This document shows, piece by piece, positions 7,722 to 17,182 of a DNA stretch of 64,000 nt (within the stretch, counting starts at the first letter, position 1; each line of letters begins with the position of its first letter). The position numbers were made by a program, and so were the translations under genes. Below the pieces are notes generated by a model. That model worked only from the letters and a program-made list of their open reading frames with translations. It made no database searches and was not told the origin of the DNA. The stretch is from contig NZ_CP109171.1 in assembly GCF_036246005.1 (NCBI RefSeq), positions 3,708,001-3,772,000 on the forward strand. Reading direction: 5' to 3'. The DNA is from Streptomyces sp. NBC_01723 (lineage in GTDB: Bacteria; Actinomycetota; Actinomycetes; Streptomycetales; Streptomycetaceae).

Positions 7722-9640
7722 TGGTGCGTCCCGCGTTCTCCAGCATCGTCGAGGTCAAGATCGGCGGTGCGAAGCTGCCCGACGACATCGCGCCGATGCT
7801 CACCGACGGCTGGGTCGACCAGGGCGTCGGCGTGCCGGCGGCGTTCCGCATCACCTTCCGCGACCCCAACCACCTGGTCCTCGGCAAACTGGGCGTGCAG
7901 TTCGGCACCAAGGTCGTCATCACCCCCATCGCCGACGGGCAGGGCAAGGGCAACCCCCTGCTGACCGGCGAGGTCACCGGCATGGAGGCCGACTACGACG
8001 GCACCGGCAGTTTCACCGTCATCCGGGGCTACGACTACGGGCACCGCCTGATGCGCCAGCGCCGGGTGGCCGCGTACCGCAACCAGAAGGCCTCGGACAT
8101 CGCGCGCAAGCTCGTGGCCATGGACGGCGTCTCCATCGGCCGCATCCAGCCGACCAAGGGCACCTACACGTTCATCAGCCAGTCCAACGTGACCGACTGG
8201 GACTTCCTCTCCCGGCTGGCCGACGAGAACAACATGGTCATGTACCTGGACGCCAAGGGGAAGTTCAGGTTCGTCACGCCGAAGCCGTCGGCCGGCGCGC
8301 CCTCCCCGAAGACGGACGGCGACAAGAGCACCTTCGTCCTCCAGGCCCGCCACGACATCCTGCGGCTGCGGGCCGCGGTGACGGCGGCCGACCAGATCGG
8401 CAAGGTCGAGTCGCGCGGCTGGAACGTCACCACCAAGAAGAAGATCACCGAGATCGCCCCGGCCACCACCGACCCCGGCATCAGCATCGGCTCGACGCCC
8501 GGCACGGCCGCGGGCAAGTTCAAGGCCGGCAAGCTCGTCGAGACCGCCAACCCGTACGACAAGCAGGACGAGGTCCAGCACGCCGCGAAGGCCCTCGCCG
8601 CCGACGTGACCTCCTCCTTCGCCGAGTTGGAGGTCGCCGCGTACGGCCACCCCGACCTGCGGCCGGGCGTCCCCGTGGCCCTCTCCGACGTCGGCAAGCC
8701 CTTCGAGGGCAAGTACACCGTCACCTCGGTCCGCCACCACTTCGGCGACGGCGTGCCCTACGAGTCCTGGATCACGGTCAGCGGCCGCCAGTGGCGCTCC
8801 CTGTACGGGCTGGCCTCGGGCGGCAGCGGCGGCACGGACCCGGCGAGCGCCACCCGGCTGCCCAGCGTCGCCAACGCCATCGTCACCGACGTACAGGACC
8901 CCCTCAAGCAGGGCAGGGTCAAGCTGCAGTTCCCGTGGCTGGACGACACCTACGTCAGCGACTGGGCGCGCAGCGTCCAGATGGGCGGCAAGGGCGGCGG
9001 CGGGGTCTTCCCCATGGACGTCGGCGACGAGGTGCTCGTCGCCTTCGACCGCGGCGCGCTCGACCACCCCTTCGTCATCGGCGGTCTCTACAACGGCCGG
9101 GACCTGCCCACCAAGGTGAAGGACGTGCCGCTGCACGACGGCCTGAAGAAGAAGGCCGCCCGGCACACCCTGTCCGACCGCACGGGCAACCGCGTCGACC
9201 TGCTCAGCCAGCAGACCGGCGCCCGCAAGCAGGGCGTGCGCATCGCCAGCGGCAACGACAAGCTGACCATCAACCTCGACCGCACCAAGACCGAGATCAC
9301 CGTCGACAGCAAGGGCTCGGTCAGCATCACCGGCAGCCGCTCGGTGTCCGTGGAGGCCGGCATGGACCTCACCCTGGAGGGGCGCCGGTCGGTGACGGTG
9401 AAGTCCGGCGGACCGCTCCTCCTCCAGGGGCGCGGCCTGGTCAACCTCAAGTCGATGGCCGGCACGGTCAACGTGAGCGCGATGGGGGCCCTCCTCATGA
9501 ACGCGTCCGGCGCCATGACGCTCACCGCCACCGGCCTCGTCTCGGTCACCTCGGTGGCCAACGTGAACATCAAGGCCATCAAGGTCGACCTCATGGGCGC
9601 CGTCTTCGTCAACACCATCAAGTACCCCCTGCCGGCATGA
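7721..9640 (+). CDS. cis8: CIS VgrG-like central spike protein
   Basis: A protein of 639 residues, the central hub/spike. The N-terminal half is phage gpD/gp27-like (IVEVKIGGAKLPDDIAPMLT, then TGEVTGMEAD, FTVIRGYDYGHRLMRQRRV and SNVTDWDFLSRLADENNMVM). Around residues 385-465 is the OB-fold (ANAIVTDVQDPLKQGRVKLQ, then VFPMDVGDEVLVAFDRGALD). The C-terminal about 120 residues are a beta-helix with short repeats such as SVSITGSRSVSVEAGMDLTL. No toxin extension follows the helix. ATG 7721 overlaps the previous stop. Its stop overlaps a 17-codon ORF that leads into the next gene. Confidence 0.94.
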   Translation: MVRPAFSSIVEVKIGGAKLPDDIAPMLTDGWVDQGVGVPAAFRITFRDPNHLVLGKLGVQFGTKVVITPIADGQGKGNPLLTGEVTGMEADYDGTGSFTVIRGYDYGHRLMRQRRVAAYRNQKASDIARKLVAMDGVSIGRIQPTKGTYTFISQSNVTDWDFLSRLADENNMVMYLDAKGKFRFVTPKPSAGAPSPKTDGDKSTFVLQARHDILRLRAAVTAADQIGKVESRGWNVTTKKKITEIAPATTDPGISIGSTPGTAAGKFKAGKLVETANPYDKQDEVQHAAKALAADVTSSFAELEVAAYGHPDLRPGVPVALSDVGKPFEGKYTVTSVRHHFGDGVPYESWITVSGRQWRSLYGLASGGSGGTDPASATRLPSVANAIVTDVQDPLKQGRVKLQFPWLDDTYVSDWARSVQMGGKGGGGVFPMDVGDEVLVAFDRGALDHPFVIGGLYNGRDLPTKVKDVPLHDGLKKKAARHTLSDRTGNRVDLLSQQTGARKQGVRIASGNDKLTINLDRTKTEITVDSKGSVSITGSRSVSVEAGMDLTLEGRRSVTVKSGGPLLLQGRGLVNLKSMAGTVNVSAMGALLMNASGAMTLTATGLVSVTSVANVNIKAIKVDLMGAVFVNTIKYPLPA

Positions 9641-9690
9641 CCGCAGGAACCGGCACGACCGCAGGAAGCAGAAGGCAGGTGGCCCACTGA
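9637..9690 (+). CDS. 17-codon ORF bridging cis8 and cis9 by overlapping stop/start codons
   Basis: ATG 9637 overlaps the spike gene stop (ATGA at 9637-9640), and the TGA at 9688-9690 overlaps the next ATG (TGATG). It encodes a basic 17-residue peptide rich in Thr, Gly and Arg. It fills the only gap in an otherwise fully overlapping run of baseplate genes, so it may exist to pass ribosomes on. Whether the peptide is stable or matters is unknown. AAGGCAGGTGG near its 3' end could also act as the ribosome-binding site for the next gene, in which case this ORF would be incidental. Confidence 0.35.
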   Translation: MTAGTGTTAGSRRQVAH

Positions 9691-10142
9691 TGGCCGAACA
9701 GTTCGTCGGGTCCGGCTGGTCGTTCCCCCTGCGCATCGGGCCCACCGGCGGCATCGCCCTCGTCAGCGGCGAGCAGGAGGTCGAGGAGGCCATGCGGCTG
9801 ATCCTCGCCACCGCTCCCGGCGAGCGGCCGATGCGGCCCGAGTTCGGCTGCGCCATCCACGACCTGGTCTTCGCCCCGGTCAACGAGCAGACCGCCGGGC
9901 GGATCCAGCACGAGGTGCACGTCACCCTGGACCGCTGGGAGCCGCGCATCGAGGTCCACGACGTCGAGGTCACCACCGGTGAGGGCCAGAACGTCCTCTA
10001 CATCGACGTCCGTTACTCGATCCGCGGCACCAACAACCCGCGCAGCCTCGTCTTCCCGTTCTACGTCATCCCCTCCCACGACGAGCCCGACCTCCCCGCC
10101 GGTCCGGCCGGCCTCCCGGGCTCTCCCGAAAGCGACCGCTGA
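9690..10142 (+). CDS. cis9: CIS gp25-like baseplate protein
   Basis: A protein of 150 residues of the GPW/gp25 family. It carries the lysozyme-like baseplate signature EEAMRLILATAPGERPMRPE followed by FGCAIHDLVFAPVN, the stretch that joins baseplate and first sheath ring. N-terminal GSGWSFPLRIGPTGGIALVS is typical. It is not a lysozyme enzyme: the family is structural. Start and stop both overlap neighbours (TGATG at each end), placing it in the baseplate operon between spike and J-like protein. Confidence 0.93.
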   Translation: MAEQFVGSGWSFPLRIGPTGGIALVSGEQEVEEAMRLILATAPGERPMRPEFGCAIHDLVFAPVNEQTAGRIQHEVHVTLDRWEPRIEVHDVEVTTGEGQNVLYIDVRYSIRGTNNPRSLVFPFYVIPSHDEPDLPAGPAGLPGSPESDR

Positions 10143-12100
10143 TGCCCCTGCCCTCCCCCAACCTCGACGACCGCCGCTTCCAGCAGTTCGTCGACGACGC
10201 CAAGCGTTACATCCAGCAGCGCGCACCGGAGTGGACCGACCACAACGTCTCCGACCCCGGCATCACCCTGGTCGAGACGCTCGCCCACATGGCCGACCAG
10301 ATCGTGTACCGCCTCAACCGGGTCCCGGAGAAGAACCACCTGGCCTTCCTGGACCTCGTCGGCATCACCCTGTTCCCGCCGTCCGCCGCCCGCACGGACG
10401 TCACCTTCTGGCTGTCCGCGCCGCAGGAGGAGACGATCCTGGTCCCGGTCGGCACCGAGGTCGCCACGCTGCGCACCGAGCGCGACGAGGCCGTGGTGTT
10501 CGCCACCGAGCGCGACCTGAGCGTCGTGCCGTGCTCGCTGGGCCGCCTGGTGGTCCAGCACCAGGGCCAGGCCGTCAGCGACCGCACCTCCGACCTCGCC
10601 GAGAGCAAGGACGTGCTGTGCTTCGCGGAGGCACCCGCCCCCGGCGACTGCATGCTCATCGGCCTCACCGCCGCCGTCCCGCACTGCGCGCTCGCCCTCG
10701 AACTCGACAGCCGCGTCGACGGTGTCGGCGTCGACCCCCGCCAGCCGCCGCTGCTCTGGGAGGCCTGGACCGAGGACGGCTGGCAGCCCTGCGAGGTCGA
10801 CCGCGACGGCACCGGCGGCCTCAACCGCCCCGGTGACATCGTGCTGCACATACCCGGCGGGCACGTCCTGTCCCGCAACGGCGGCCACGAGGCCGGCTGG
10901 GTCCGCTGCCGGGTCACCGAGCCGCTGCCCGGCCAGCCCTTCTACACCACCTCACCGACCATCCGCTCCGCCGAGGCCTACACCATCGGCGGCACCACCG
11001 GCACCGTCCACGCCGAGACCGTGTACGACGAGCCGCTCGGCGAATCCACCGGCCTGCCCGGCCAGCGCCTGCGGCTGGAGCACTCCCCCGTCGTCGCCGA
11101 CGACCCGCCGGTCCTGCTGCAGACCGCCGCCGACGACGGCTGGCAGGAGTGGCAGGTCGTCCCGCACTTCTCGGGCTCGCACCCCGACGACCACCACATC
11201 ACCCTGGACGCCGCCACCGGCGAGATCGCCTTCGGCCCCGCCGTCCGCGAGGCCGACGGCACCCTGCGCCAGTACGGCGCCGTGGCCCCCAAGGGCGCCG
11301 TCATCCGCGCTCGCCGCTACCGCACCGGCGGCGGCAGGTCGGGCAACGTGGCCCGCGGCGCCGTCCAGGTGCTGCGCACCTCCATCCCGTACGTCTCCGA
11401 GGTCGTCAACCGTGAGGCGGCCCGCGGCGGCGTCGACGGCGAGACCGTCGAGGAGGCCAAGCTCCGGGCGCCGATCACCCTGCGCGCCCAGGAACGCGCC
11501 GTGACCCTGCGCGACTACGAGGAGCTCGCCCGCCGCGCCGCCCCCGAGACCGCCCGCATCACCTGCCTGGAGGGCGAGGAGGGCGACCACGGCGCCTACG
11601 CGGTCCGGGTCCTGGTCGTCCCGCAGGCCGTGCCGGACCCGGGCGGGCGGCTCCGCTTCGAGCAGCTCGTCCCCGGCGACGCCCTGCTCGGCCGCATCAC
11701 CCGCCACCTCGACGAACGCCGCCTCATCGGCACCCGCCTCGCCGTCGGCCCGCCGTACTACCAGGGCGTCACCGTCGTCGCCACCGTCCACGCCTTCCGC
11801 GGCGTCGACACCGACCGCGTGCGCCGCCAGGCCCACGACGCCCTCTACCGTCACCTCGACCCGCTCACCGGCGGCGCCGACGGCAAGGGCTGGCCCTTCG
11901 GCCGCCCCGTCCAGACCGGCGAGGTCTTCGCCGTCCTCCAGCGCGTACCCGGCGTCGAACTCGTCGACGAGGTCGTCCTGCACCCCGCCGACCCACTCAC
12001 CGGCAAGCGCGGCGACCCCACCGACCGCATCGACCTCGAAGCGCCCGCGCTGGTCTTCTCCTTCGACCACCGGGTCCGCGTGATCGGGGACGGCGCGTGA
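10142..12100 (+). CDS. cis11: CIS baseplate wedge protein (baseplate J/gp6-like)
   Basis: A protein of 652 residues of the putative baseplate assembly (phage Mu gp47/J-like) family. N-terminus NLDDRRFQQFVDDAKRYIQQ, then RAPEWTDHNVSDPGITLVET and a MADQIVYRLNRVPEKNHLAF helix are diagnostic. The C-terminal part includes the J-type segment with EEAKLRAPITLRAQERAVTL followed by RDYEELARRAAPETARITCL. It forms wedges with the following tail I-like protein. Start overlaps the gp25-like stop; its own stop overlaps the next GTG (GTGA at 12097-12100). Confidence 0.93.
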   Translation: MPLPSPNLDDRRFQQFVDDAKRYIQQRAPEWTDHNVSDPGITLVETLAHMADQIVYRLNRVPEKNHLAFLDLVGITLFPPSAARTDVTFWLSAPQEETILVPVGTEVATLRTERDEAVVFATERDLSVVPCSLGRLVVQHQGQAVSDRTSDLAESKDVLCFAEAPAPGDCMLIGLTAAVPHCALALELDSRVDGVGVDPRQPPLLWEAWTEDGWQPCEVDRDGTGGLNRPGDIVLHIPGGHVLSRNGGHEAGWVRCRVTEPLPGQPFYTTSPTIRSAEAYTIGGTTGTVHAETVYDEPLGESTGLPGQRLRLEHSPVVADDPPVLLQTAADDGWQEWQVVPHFSGSHPDDHHITLDAATGEIAFGPAVREADGTLRQYGAVAPKGAVIRARRYRTGGGRSGNVARGAVQVLRTSIPYVSEVVNREAARGGVDGETVEEAKLRAPITLRAQERAVTLRDYEELARRAAPETARITCLEGEEGDHGAYAVRVLVVPQAVPDPGGRLRFEQLVPGDALLGRITRHLDERRLIGTRLAVGPPYYQGVTVVATVHAFRGVDTDRVRRQAHDALYRHLDPLTGGADGKGWPFGRPVQTGEVFAVLQRVPGVELVDEVVLHPADPLTGKRGDPTDRIDLEAPALVFSFDHRVRVIGDGA

Positions 12101-12672
12101 CGGCCGCCACGTCCCGCCGGGGCTCCGTCGACGGGCTCGGCTCCTCGCTGCCCATCGCCACGATGCTGCCGGCCGTCTTCGCCGACGACGACCTCGCGCT
12201 GCGCTTCGTCGGCGGGCTCGACGACGTCCTCGCGCCGATCCTGAACGTCCTGGACTGCCTGGACACCTACTTCGACCCCGCCCTCACGCCGGCGGACTTC
12301 GCGCAGTGGCTCGGCAGCTGGATCGGCGCGGAGACCGACGGCACGGAACCCGAGCCCATGCTGCGCGCGGCCGTCGCCGCCGCCGCCCGGCTGCACCGCG
12401 TGCGCGGCACCCGGCAGGGTCTTTCCGAGGCCGTGCTGCTCGCGTTCGGCGTGGAGCCGGACATCAGCGAGAGCGGCGGCGCCGACTGGAACGCCCGCCC
12501 CCTCGGCCCGTTCCCCGGGGCTCCCCGCCCCCACCTGCACGTCACCCTCCGGCTGCCCGCACCGAGACCCGGCGACACCCACCGCCTGGACGCCCTGGTC
12601 GCCGCGGCCCGTCCCGCCCACATGCCCTACACGGTCGAAGTGACCGCCGCCGAAAGGACCCCGGAGAGATGA
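12097..12672 (+). CDS. cis12: CIS baseplate wedge protein (tail protein I/gp7-like)
   Basis: A protein of 191 residues starting at GTG 12097, overlapping the J-like stop. It matches the phage tail protein I-like family of CIS baseplates: SSLPIATMLPAVFADDDLAL, VLDCLDTYFDPALTPADFAQ, WLGSWIGAETD, then the basic LHRVRGTRQGLSEAVLLAFG helix. The C-terminal strand-rich part (LHVTLRLPAPRPGDTHRLDA) resembles the wedge partner of baseplate J. The stop overlaps the start of the CisA-like gene (ATGA), so that gene belongs to the same transcript. Confidence 0.9.
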   Translation: MTAATSRRGSVDGLGSSLPIATMLPAVFADDDLALRFVGGLDDVLAPILNVLDCLDTYFDPALTPADFAQWLGSWIGAETDGTEPEPMLRAAVAAAARLHRVRGTRQGLSEAVLLAFGVEPDISESGGADWNARPLGPFPGAPRPHLHVTLRLPAPRPGDTHRLDALVAAARPAHMPYTVEVTAAERTPER

Positions 12673-14123
12673 CCACGCAGAACTGCGCCGAGTGCGGGAC
12701 ACCCGCGGAACCGGGCCAGTCCTTCTGCGACGCGTGCGGCGCCGTACTCCGCTGGGACCAGGCCGGCGCCCGCACCGCGCAGCCCGCGACCGCCTCGGCC
12801 GCCGGCCGGGACGCCGCCGGACCGGCCGCGGCCCCCGCCGGAGGCGGTCACCAGGCCACGGCCACCGCCCCGGGCGGTGCCACGGCCACCGCCCCGGGCG
12901 GCGCCGACGCGCCGGACGGCGACGCGGAGGACAACCCGACCGTGCAGCAGCCGCGCCGCGCGGCGAGCGCGCCCGCCCCCGGCACGCCGGACACCGGTGC
13001 GGCGGCAGCGGGTACGGCGGGAGCGAGTGCGGCGGCAGCGGGTGCGGCGGGAGCGAGTGCGGCGGGAGCCGGCAGGCCCGCCGACGCGGACGCCGCCCCG
13101 GCCGCCTCCACCGCGTCCTCCCCCTCGGCCCCGGCGCCCGCCCGCACCCCCGACACCGACGAGACCGCCCCCACCACCCCGGTGACACCGGTCCCCGCGC
13201 CGAACGCGCTCACCGACACCATGTCCGACCGCGCCCGCTCCCTGCTGGTCCCCGTCGCCGACCCCGAGGCCCGGACCCCGGCACCGCCCCCCGGCATCGC
13301 CCCCGTCCTGCCCGGCCGCCCCGACGCGGACCGGCCTCAGGTCCGCGCCCCCGGCCACGTGGACATCGCCAACGGCCCGCCGTGCCCGTGGTGCTCCACG
13401 CCCAACCGCCCCGACCGCCACTACTGCGCGCGCTGCGCCATGCCCCTGGTGGCCTCCGGGGACCAGGCCGACCTGCGCGCCCCCTGGTGGCGCAGGCTCT
13501 TCGGCGGCACCCGCCGCGAGACCCCGTGGGCCGGCGACCGGCCGCGCCTGCGCCGCGTCTTCGACCGCATCGGCACCTGGATCACCGTCGTCGTGGTCGT
13601 GACCCTGACCGTCCTCGGCTTCATGTACATCCCGGACGGCTACCAGGCCACCCGCGACCACTTCGCCAAGCGCGCCCCGGTCTCCCCGGACGGCATCAAG
13701 GCGTCGCACTCCTACGCCGGCCACAAGCCGGAGCTGGTCATCGACCAGCTCAGCAACACCTGGTGGGGGCCCGGCATCTCGCAGTCCGGCAAGGGCGAGT
13801 GGATCGAGGCCACCTTCACCGAGCCCACCCGCCTGCTGGACGTGATCATCACGCCCGGCGTCTCCACCCGCGCCGCGAAGATCAAGGAGAGCGCCCTCCC
13901 GCACCGCGTGAAGGCGACGATCACCCTGAAGGACGGGTCGACCACGACCCGGAACCTCACCCTGGACCAGGGTGCCGGCGGCCAGCGACGCCCGTTCCGC
14001 GTCGGCGAGGTCACCAAGGTCCGCTTCACCATCGAGTCGGCCCACGCGGCCTCCGCGGACAAGCAGGTCGCCATCGCGGAGATCGAGTTCTTCGGCCGGT
14101 CCAGCGCCAACCGCTCCTCCTGA
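12669..14123 (+). CDS. cisA: Zinc-ribbon, single-pass membrane protein with C-terminal discoidin-like domain (CisA-like)
   Basis: A protein of 484 residues. Order: zinc ribbon at residues 5-25 (CAEC, CDAC); disordered Ala/Pro/Thr linker to about 235; second ribbon (CPWC, CARC) at about 240-262; a charged segment; one membrane helix (WITVVVVVTLTVLGFMYI) near 303-320; then an about 150-residue outer domain resembling discoidin/NADase-type glycan-binding folds (HKPELVIDQLSNTWWGPGIS, late AIAEIEFFGR). It is the last gene of the CIS transcript, overlapping the wedge gene. From the Streptomyces CIS literature as I remember it, CisA is a membrane protein at this position that recruits cytoplasmic CIS particles to the membrane and is needed for stress-triggered firing. 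Homology is inferred from position and architecture. Confidence 0.75.
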   Translation: MTTQNCAECGTPAEPGQSFCDACGAVLRWDQAGARTAQPATASAAGRDAAGPAAAPAGGGHQATATAPGGATATAPGGADAPDGDAEDNPTVQQPRRAASAPAPGTPDTGAAAAGTAGASAAAAGAAGASAAGAGRPADADAAPAASTASSPSAPAPARTPDTDETAPTTPVTPVPAPNALTDTMSDRARSLLVPVADPEARTPAPPPGIAPVLPGRPDADRPQVRAPGHVDIANGPPCPWCSTPNRPDRHYCARCAMPLVASGDQADLRAPWWRRLFGGTRRETPWAGDRPRLRRVFDRIGTWITVVVVVTLTVLGFMYIPDGYQATRDHFAKRAPVSPDGIKASHSYAGHKPELVIDQLSNTWWGPGISQSGKGEWIEATFTEPTRLLDVIITPGVSTRAAKIKESALPHRVKATITLKDGSTTTRNLTLDQGAGGQRRPFRVGEVTKVRFTIESAHAASADKQVAIAEIEFFGRSSANRSS

Positions 14124-14128
14124 ACCAC

Positions 14129-14178
14129 GGCAGGCCGAGGGCCCCTCACCGGATCCGGTGAGGGGCCCTCGGCCTGCC
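14129..14178. terminator. Terminator closing the CIS locus
   Basis: A perfect inverted repeat with two 25-base arms centred between 14153 and 14154 (arms begin GGCAGGCCGAGG and end CCTCGGCCTGCC). It lies 5 bp after the cisA-like stop and 10 bp before the tRNA, so it can stop CIS transcripts and transcripts coming off the tRNA strand. The + side is followed by a short GCTTTCT tail, as is usual in Streptomyces. Confidence 0.9.
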
Positions 14179-14188
14179 GCTTTCTCGG

Positions 14189-14262
14189 AGCCCCCTGTCG
14201 GATTCGAACCGACGACCTTCGCTTTACAAGAGCGGCGCTCTGACCAGCTGAGCTAAGGAGGC
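14189..14262 (-). tRNA. tRNA-Thr (anticodon UGU)
   Basis: On the minus strand a full cloverleaf folds: acceptor GCCUCCU/AGGGGGC (one U-G), D arm GCUC/GAGC, anticodon loop CUUGUAA with UGU (plus-strand ACA at 14226-14228), and T arm GUCGG-UUCGAAU-CCGAC. Discriminator is U. CCA is not encoded (CCG follows), as is common in Streptomyces. The top pair of the anticodon stem is a C-A mismatch. It reads ACA/ACG-type Thr codons. Confidence 0.95.
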
Positions 14263-14278
14263 ACTCGCGCGACGGCAC

Positions 14279-14486
14279 GCGCGCGCGGGTCGGTCCACTC
14301 TACACAGAGCCCGGTGAACGGTGGGATTCGAAAATTTCGGCGAAGTTCACAGGCCCACAGGTACTGACAGACCAGGTGAACGCCGGGTACCGTCCTGAGC
14401 CAGCTACACCCGTGTGGACTACACCACCACCTTCCTACAACGGATCGTCCGGCACGTTCCTGCCGGTAGAAGGGGGCCCATTCACC
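14279..14486 (+). promoter_or_regulatory. msiK upstream region with possible DasR-type half site
   Basis: This is the only non-coding stretch between the tRNA and msiK and must carry the msiK promoter. At 14363-14377 ACTGACAGACCAGGT partly resembles a DasR operator (consensus ACTGGTCTAGACCAGT) but is one base short and matches well only on the AGACCA half. An AGAAGGGGG ribosome site lies at 14467-14475. No clear -10/-35 pair could be chosen. Confidence 0.3.
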
Positions 14487-15623
<1,137 letters not shown>

Positions 15624-15632
15624 ACGTCCTCG

Positions 15633-15695
15633 CGCGGGTGATTTTCACCCGCGTTGACGAAAAGTGCCCCGCGGCCTGCTGCGGGGCATTTTTCG
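15633..15695 (+). terminator. Double terminator after msiK
   Basis: Two hairpins in tandem: CGCGGGTGA-TTT-TCACCCGCG at 15633-15653, then AAAAGTGCCCCGC / GCGGGGCATTTTTC around 15661-15695 with an A-tract before and T-tract after the stem, giving a bidirectional intrinsic terminator. Confidence 0.85.
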
Positions 15696-15819
15696 TTGTC
15701 GACAAATACCCCGGCAGAACGGACTTTTCACCCCTCGCGCGTCAACCCCTTACCCACTCCGGGGCTTCTCTTCATCCCCCGAAAGGGTGACTAAATGTCG
15801 CCAAATCATTACCGGGCGC

Positions 15820-15825
15820 TACCCT
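15820..15825 (+). promoter_or_regulatory. -10 element of a leaderless promoter
   Basis: TACCCT ends 7 bases before GTG 15833, and no Shine-Dalgarno is present. In Streptomyces a TANNNT box 6-8 bases before the start codon typically marks leaderless transcripts. Confidence 0.5.
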
Positions 15826-15832
15826 CACTCGC

Positions 15833-16303
15833 GTGAAGCACTCCGTGAAGCACTCCACCACCCGACAGACGCGACGCGGCCGGGGCCCCGCCCACCGGAT
15901 CGGCCGCTCTCTCGCCTTCGTCCTGCCCGTCGTCCTGGTGCTCTCCGGGACCCTCGCGGTCACCAGGGTCAACTGGTCCGGGGACCCCTCGGACTCGGTG
16001 CTCGCCGCGTCGGAGGCATCCTCGGCCAAGGCCTCCACCTCCCGGACCGTCGCCCGCGCGCCGCACGAGGTGCTGCGCGACCGGCTGCTGACCGAGCTCC
16101 AGGAGGAGGACCCTGGCGTCGCCCTCACCCACCTCCAGGAGGCGGTGAACGAACGCCCGTCGCTGGCCGGCCACTGCGCGTCCATCGCCCGCGCCCTCGG
16201 CCGCGCCGCGGTCAAGGTGTACGGGCCGACCCGGGCCCAGTCGTACTCCCGCCCCGTCTGCGACACCGCCTTCGCCTCGGGTGTGCTGGCCACGCACGGC
16301 TGA
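15833..16303 (+). CDS. Hypothetical membrane-anchored protein
   Basis: A protein of 156 residues, not recognised. A basic N-terminus (many Arg/Lys/His) precedes one hydrophobic stretch SLAFVLPVVLVLSGTLAVT at about residues 26-44, a type II anchor or uncleaved signal. The rest is a small outer domain with two Cys (GHCASI, PVCDTA) that could form a disulfide. The first 12 bases of the gene are an exact tandem duplication (GTGAAGCACTCC twice), giving two equivalent GTG starts; the upstream one is preferred because of the TACCCT box. Alone between two terminated genes. Confidence 0.75.
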   Translation: MKHSVKHSTTRQTRRGRGPAHRIGRSLAFVLPVVLVLSGTLAVTRVNWSGDPSDSVLAASEASSAKASTSRTVARAPHEVLRDRLLTELQEEDPGVALTHLQEAVNERPSLAGHCASIARALGRAAVKVYGPTRAQSYSRPVCDTAFASGVLATHG

Positions 16304-16345
16304 CGAGGCTTCGGGGGCCGGCGGGGCGCCGCGTACAGTTCGGGC

Positions 16346-17083
16346 ATGACCGATCCGAACGCCGCGTCCCGCCGCCCCGTTCAAGCCGTCGTCCTGGCGG
16401 GCGGACAGGGTTCCCGGCTGCGCCCGTACACCGACGACCGGCCCAAACCGATGGTCGAGATCCCGGGCACCGGGACTCCGATCATCGGCCATCAGCTCGC
16501 CTGGCTCGCCGACGAGGGCGTGACGGACGTCGTGGTCTCCTGCGGCCATCTGGCCGAGGTGCTCCAGAAGTGGCTGGACACCGCCGACCTGCCGCTCTCC
16601 GTCACCACGGTCGTCGAGACCGAGCCCCTCGGCCGCGGCGGCGGCCTCAAGTACGCCGCCGCGCACCTGCCGCACCCGGACCGGCCCTGGTACGCCACCA
16701 ACGGCGACATCTGGACCCGTTTCTCGCTGCGCGACATGGCCGACTTCCACGCCGAGCGGGACGCCGTCGCGACCCTCGCCCTGGCCCGCCCGCGGCTGCC
16801 GTGGGGCGCCGTGCAGACGGACGGCTTCGGCCACATCACCGACTTCATCGAGGCCCCGCCGTCGACCTTCGAGATCAACGCCGGGGTGTACGTCTTCTCG
16901 TCCGCCTTCGCCGCGATGCTCCCGGAGCGCGGCGACCACGAGCGGACCACGTTCCCCAGGCTGGCCCGTGAGCGCCGGCTGTCCGGCTTCCCGATCCCGC
17001 AGGGCTCCTACTGGCGCGCGATCGACACCGCGAAGGACCTGACGGAGGCGGCCCGCGAGCTGGCGGCCCTGTCCGGCCGCTGA
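16346..17083 (+). CDS. Sugar-1-phosphate nucleotidyltransferase
   Basis: A protein of 245 residues of the NTP_transferase family (GlmU/RmlA/mannose-1-phosphate guanylyltransferase type). The signature VVLAGGQGSRLRPYTDDRPK at about residues 15-34 carries the NTP-binding loop and catalytic Lys of KPM. PWYATNGDIW includes the metal-binding Asp, and INAGVYVFSS plus the late YWRAIDT segment complete the fold. No left-handed beta-helix acyltransferase tail, so a single-function enzyme making an NDP-sugar; which sugar cannot be told. It begins 42 bp after the previous stop and ends at a strong terminator. Confidence 0.88.
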   Translation: MTDPNAASRRPVQAVVLAGGQGSRLRPYTDDRPKPMVEIPGTGTPIIGHQLAWLADEGVTDVVVSCGHLAEVLQKWLDTADLPLSVTTVVETEPLGRGGGLKYAAAHLPHPDRPWYATNGDIWTRFSLRDMADFHAERDAVATLALARPRLPWGAVQTDGFGHITDFIEAPPSTFEINAGVYVFSSAFAAMLPERGDHERTTFPRLARERRLSGFPIPQGSYWRAIDTAKDLTEAARELAALSGR

Positions 17084-17102
17084 GCGCTCCCTCCACGGGC
17101 GA

Positions 17103-17146
17103 ACGCCGAGGGGCCCCGCACGGTGATGTGCGGGGCCCCTCGGCGT
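17103..17146. terminator. Bidirectional terminator between convergent genes
   Basis: A 19-bp perfect stem (ACGCCGAGGGGCCCCGCAC and its complement) with a 6-base loop GGTGAT, between the nucleotidyltransferase and the DoxX gene that converge here. Confidence 0.85.
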
Positions 17147-17182
17147 GTCCACGGGCCCGTGGGCCGCGTTCCGGCCGCCGTC

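Noticed and set aside
6962..9976. A 1,000-codon minus-strand frame opposite the baseplate genes
   Set aside because: Composition-driven shadow; the plus strand carries recognisable baseplate proteins throughout.
1..14123. Interpreting the CIS locus as a prophage
   Set aside because: There are no capsid, terminase, portal, integrase or lysis genes; the gene set is only tail-like and matches CIS operons.
14363..14377. DasR operator at msiK
   Set aside because: Only half of the consensus is matched and the spacing is one base short; kept only as a low-confidence remark.
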